Positions 13,955 through 14,297 of a DNA stretch of 14,297 nt are shown here, piece after piece (positions within the stretch are counted from its first letter, which is position 1; every line of letters starts with the position of its first letter). The notes under the pieces were generated by a model. That model was not told the origin of the DNA. It made no database searches and saw only the letters and a program-made list of their open reading frames with translations. Both the position numbers and the translations under genes were made by a program. The stretch is from Chloroflexia bacterium (GTDB lineage Bacteria; Chloroflexota; Chloroflexia; QHBQ01; JADMIH01). Location of the stretch: positions 1 through 14,297 of the forward strand of contig JAICKM010000088.1 in NCBI GenBank assembly GCA_025927935.1. Reading direction: 5' to 3'.

Positions 13955-14022
13955 ACTGACCACTGACCACTGACCACTCGCCGTACTCAGCACTCAGCAC
14001 TCAGCACTCAGTACTCAGCACT
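13955..14022. repeat. Double heptamer repeat array downstream of mraY
   Basis: Two adjoining arrays are present. ACTGACC is repeated three times plus ACT at 13955-13978. After a short CGCCGT-type joint, five ACTCAGC-type units (one with T in the last position) run from 13985 to 14019, followed by ACT. The second array runs directly into the mraY stop codon at 14021-14023. The rest of the gap (13827-13954) is a C/A-rich, gene-free sequence with scattered degenerate ACTC units. The two unit types share the ACT start and differ in their last four bases (GACC versus CAGC). Confidence 0.9.
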
Positions 14023-14297
14023 ACGCCAGCGCCAGCGCCACGCCCAACATACCGCCCAGCATACTGATCAACCAGAAGCGCATCGCCACCTGGGTTTCGG
14101 ACCAGCCGAGCAACTCAAAGTGGTGATGCAGCGGCGCCATCTTGAACAGGCGCCGGCCCCCGGTCAGCTTGAAATAGATCACCTGCAACATGGACGACGC
14201 CGAGATGGCGACGAACATGATGCCGACCACCGGCAGCACCAACCACTGTCCGGTCATGAACGCGCAGACGGCCAGCAGCGCTCCCAGCGCCAGCGAC
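14021..14297 (-). CDS. mraY: Phospho-N-acetylmuramoyl-pentapeptide transferase, 3' end only
   Basis: MraY transfers phospho-MurNAc-pentapeptide to undecaprenyl phosphate, giving lipid I, in the cytoplasmic membrane. Only the last 91 or so residues are inside the window; the gene continues past the right edge. The frame reads [18 protein letters not shown] from the edge, then two hydrophobic helices around [26 protein letters not shown]. The MAPLHHHFE motif is the conserved histidine-rich cytoplasmic loop of MraY. The following [25 protein letters not shown] is the last membrane helix. The TAG stop lies at the end of a heptamer-repeat array. mraY is the first dcw gene seen here; murE and murF, if present in the cluster, would lie beyond the right edge. 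Confidence 0.97.
   Translation of the reverse strand, partial: SLALGALLAVCAFMTGQWLVLPVVGIMFVAISASSMLQVIYFKLTGGRRLFKMAPLHHHFELLGWSETQVAMRFWLISMLGGMLGVALALA

Noticed and set aside
13560..14022. CRISPR array
   Set aside because: Units are 7 nt in direct tandem without spacers, and there are no cas genes.

Overview
The window carries most of a division and cell wall (dcw) cluster, nearly all of it on the minus strand. Transcription therefore runs from the right edge to the left: mraY (3' end only), a 66-residue unknown protein, murD, ftsW, an unknown membrane protein, murC, murB, ddl, ftsQ, a DUF1290 small basic protein, ftsA and ftsZ. High GC, the small basic protein between ftsQ and ftsA, an ftsA-ftsZ pair at the end of the cluster, and the style of intergenic repeats suggest a member of the Chloroflexota. 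This placement is an inference from gene order and family resemblance, not a database result.

Layout from left to right. Positions 1-313 hold no convincing gene; they contain a long imperfect foldback (53-127) and a possible promoter. A plus-strand isochorismatase-fold cysteine hydrolase (314-955) follows and ends in a 16-bp-stem terminator. Convergent to it are two small minus-strand genes, an unknown 108-residue protein (1052-1378) and an 88-residue protein of a small charged family (1611-1877). A terminator at 1918-1958 closes the dcw transcript after ftsZ. The dcw genes occupy 1973 to the right edge.

Functionally, MraY makes lipid I and MurB, MurC, MurD and Ddl make UDP-MurNAc-pentapeptide precursors or their D-Ala-D-Ala unit. 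FtsW polymerises septal glycan. FtsQ links the periplasmic and cytoplasmic division machinery, FtsA tethers the Z-ring to the membrane and FtsZ is the ring. Most junctions are tight (overlap or 0-30 nt). The exceptions are the 300-nt sbp-ftsA gap, which holds a consensus-like promoter for ftsAZ, and the two repeat-filled gaps around the 66-residue gene.

Three things stand out. murG is missing from its usual place between ftsW and murC, where an unrelated 208-residue membrane protein with a strong ribosome binding site sits instead. Heptamer repeats (ACTGACC and ACTCAGC types) lie immediately downstream of the stop codons of mraY and the 66-residue gene, with short matching fragments after murB and murC. 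FtsA carries an unusual proline-rich then acidic insertion. I see no tRNA, rRNA, CRISPR array, transposase or complete mobile element. Most of the window is ordinary conserved core biology.
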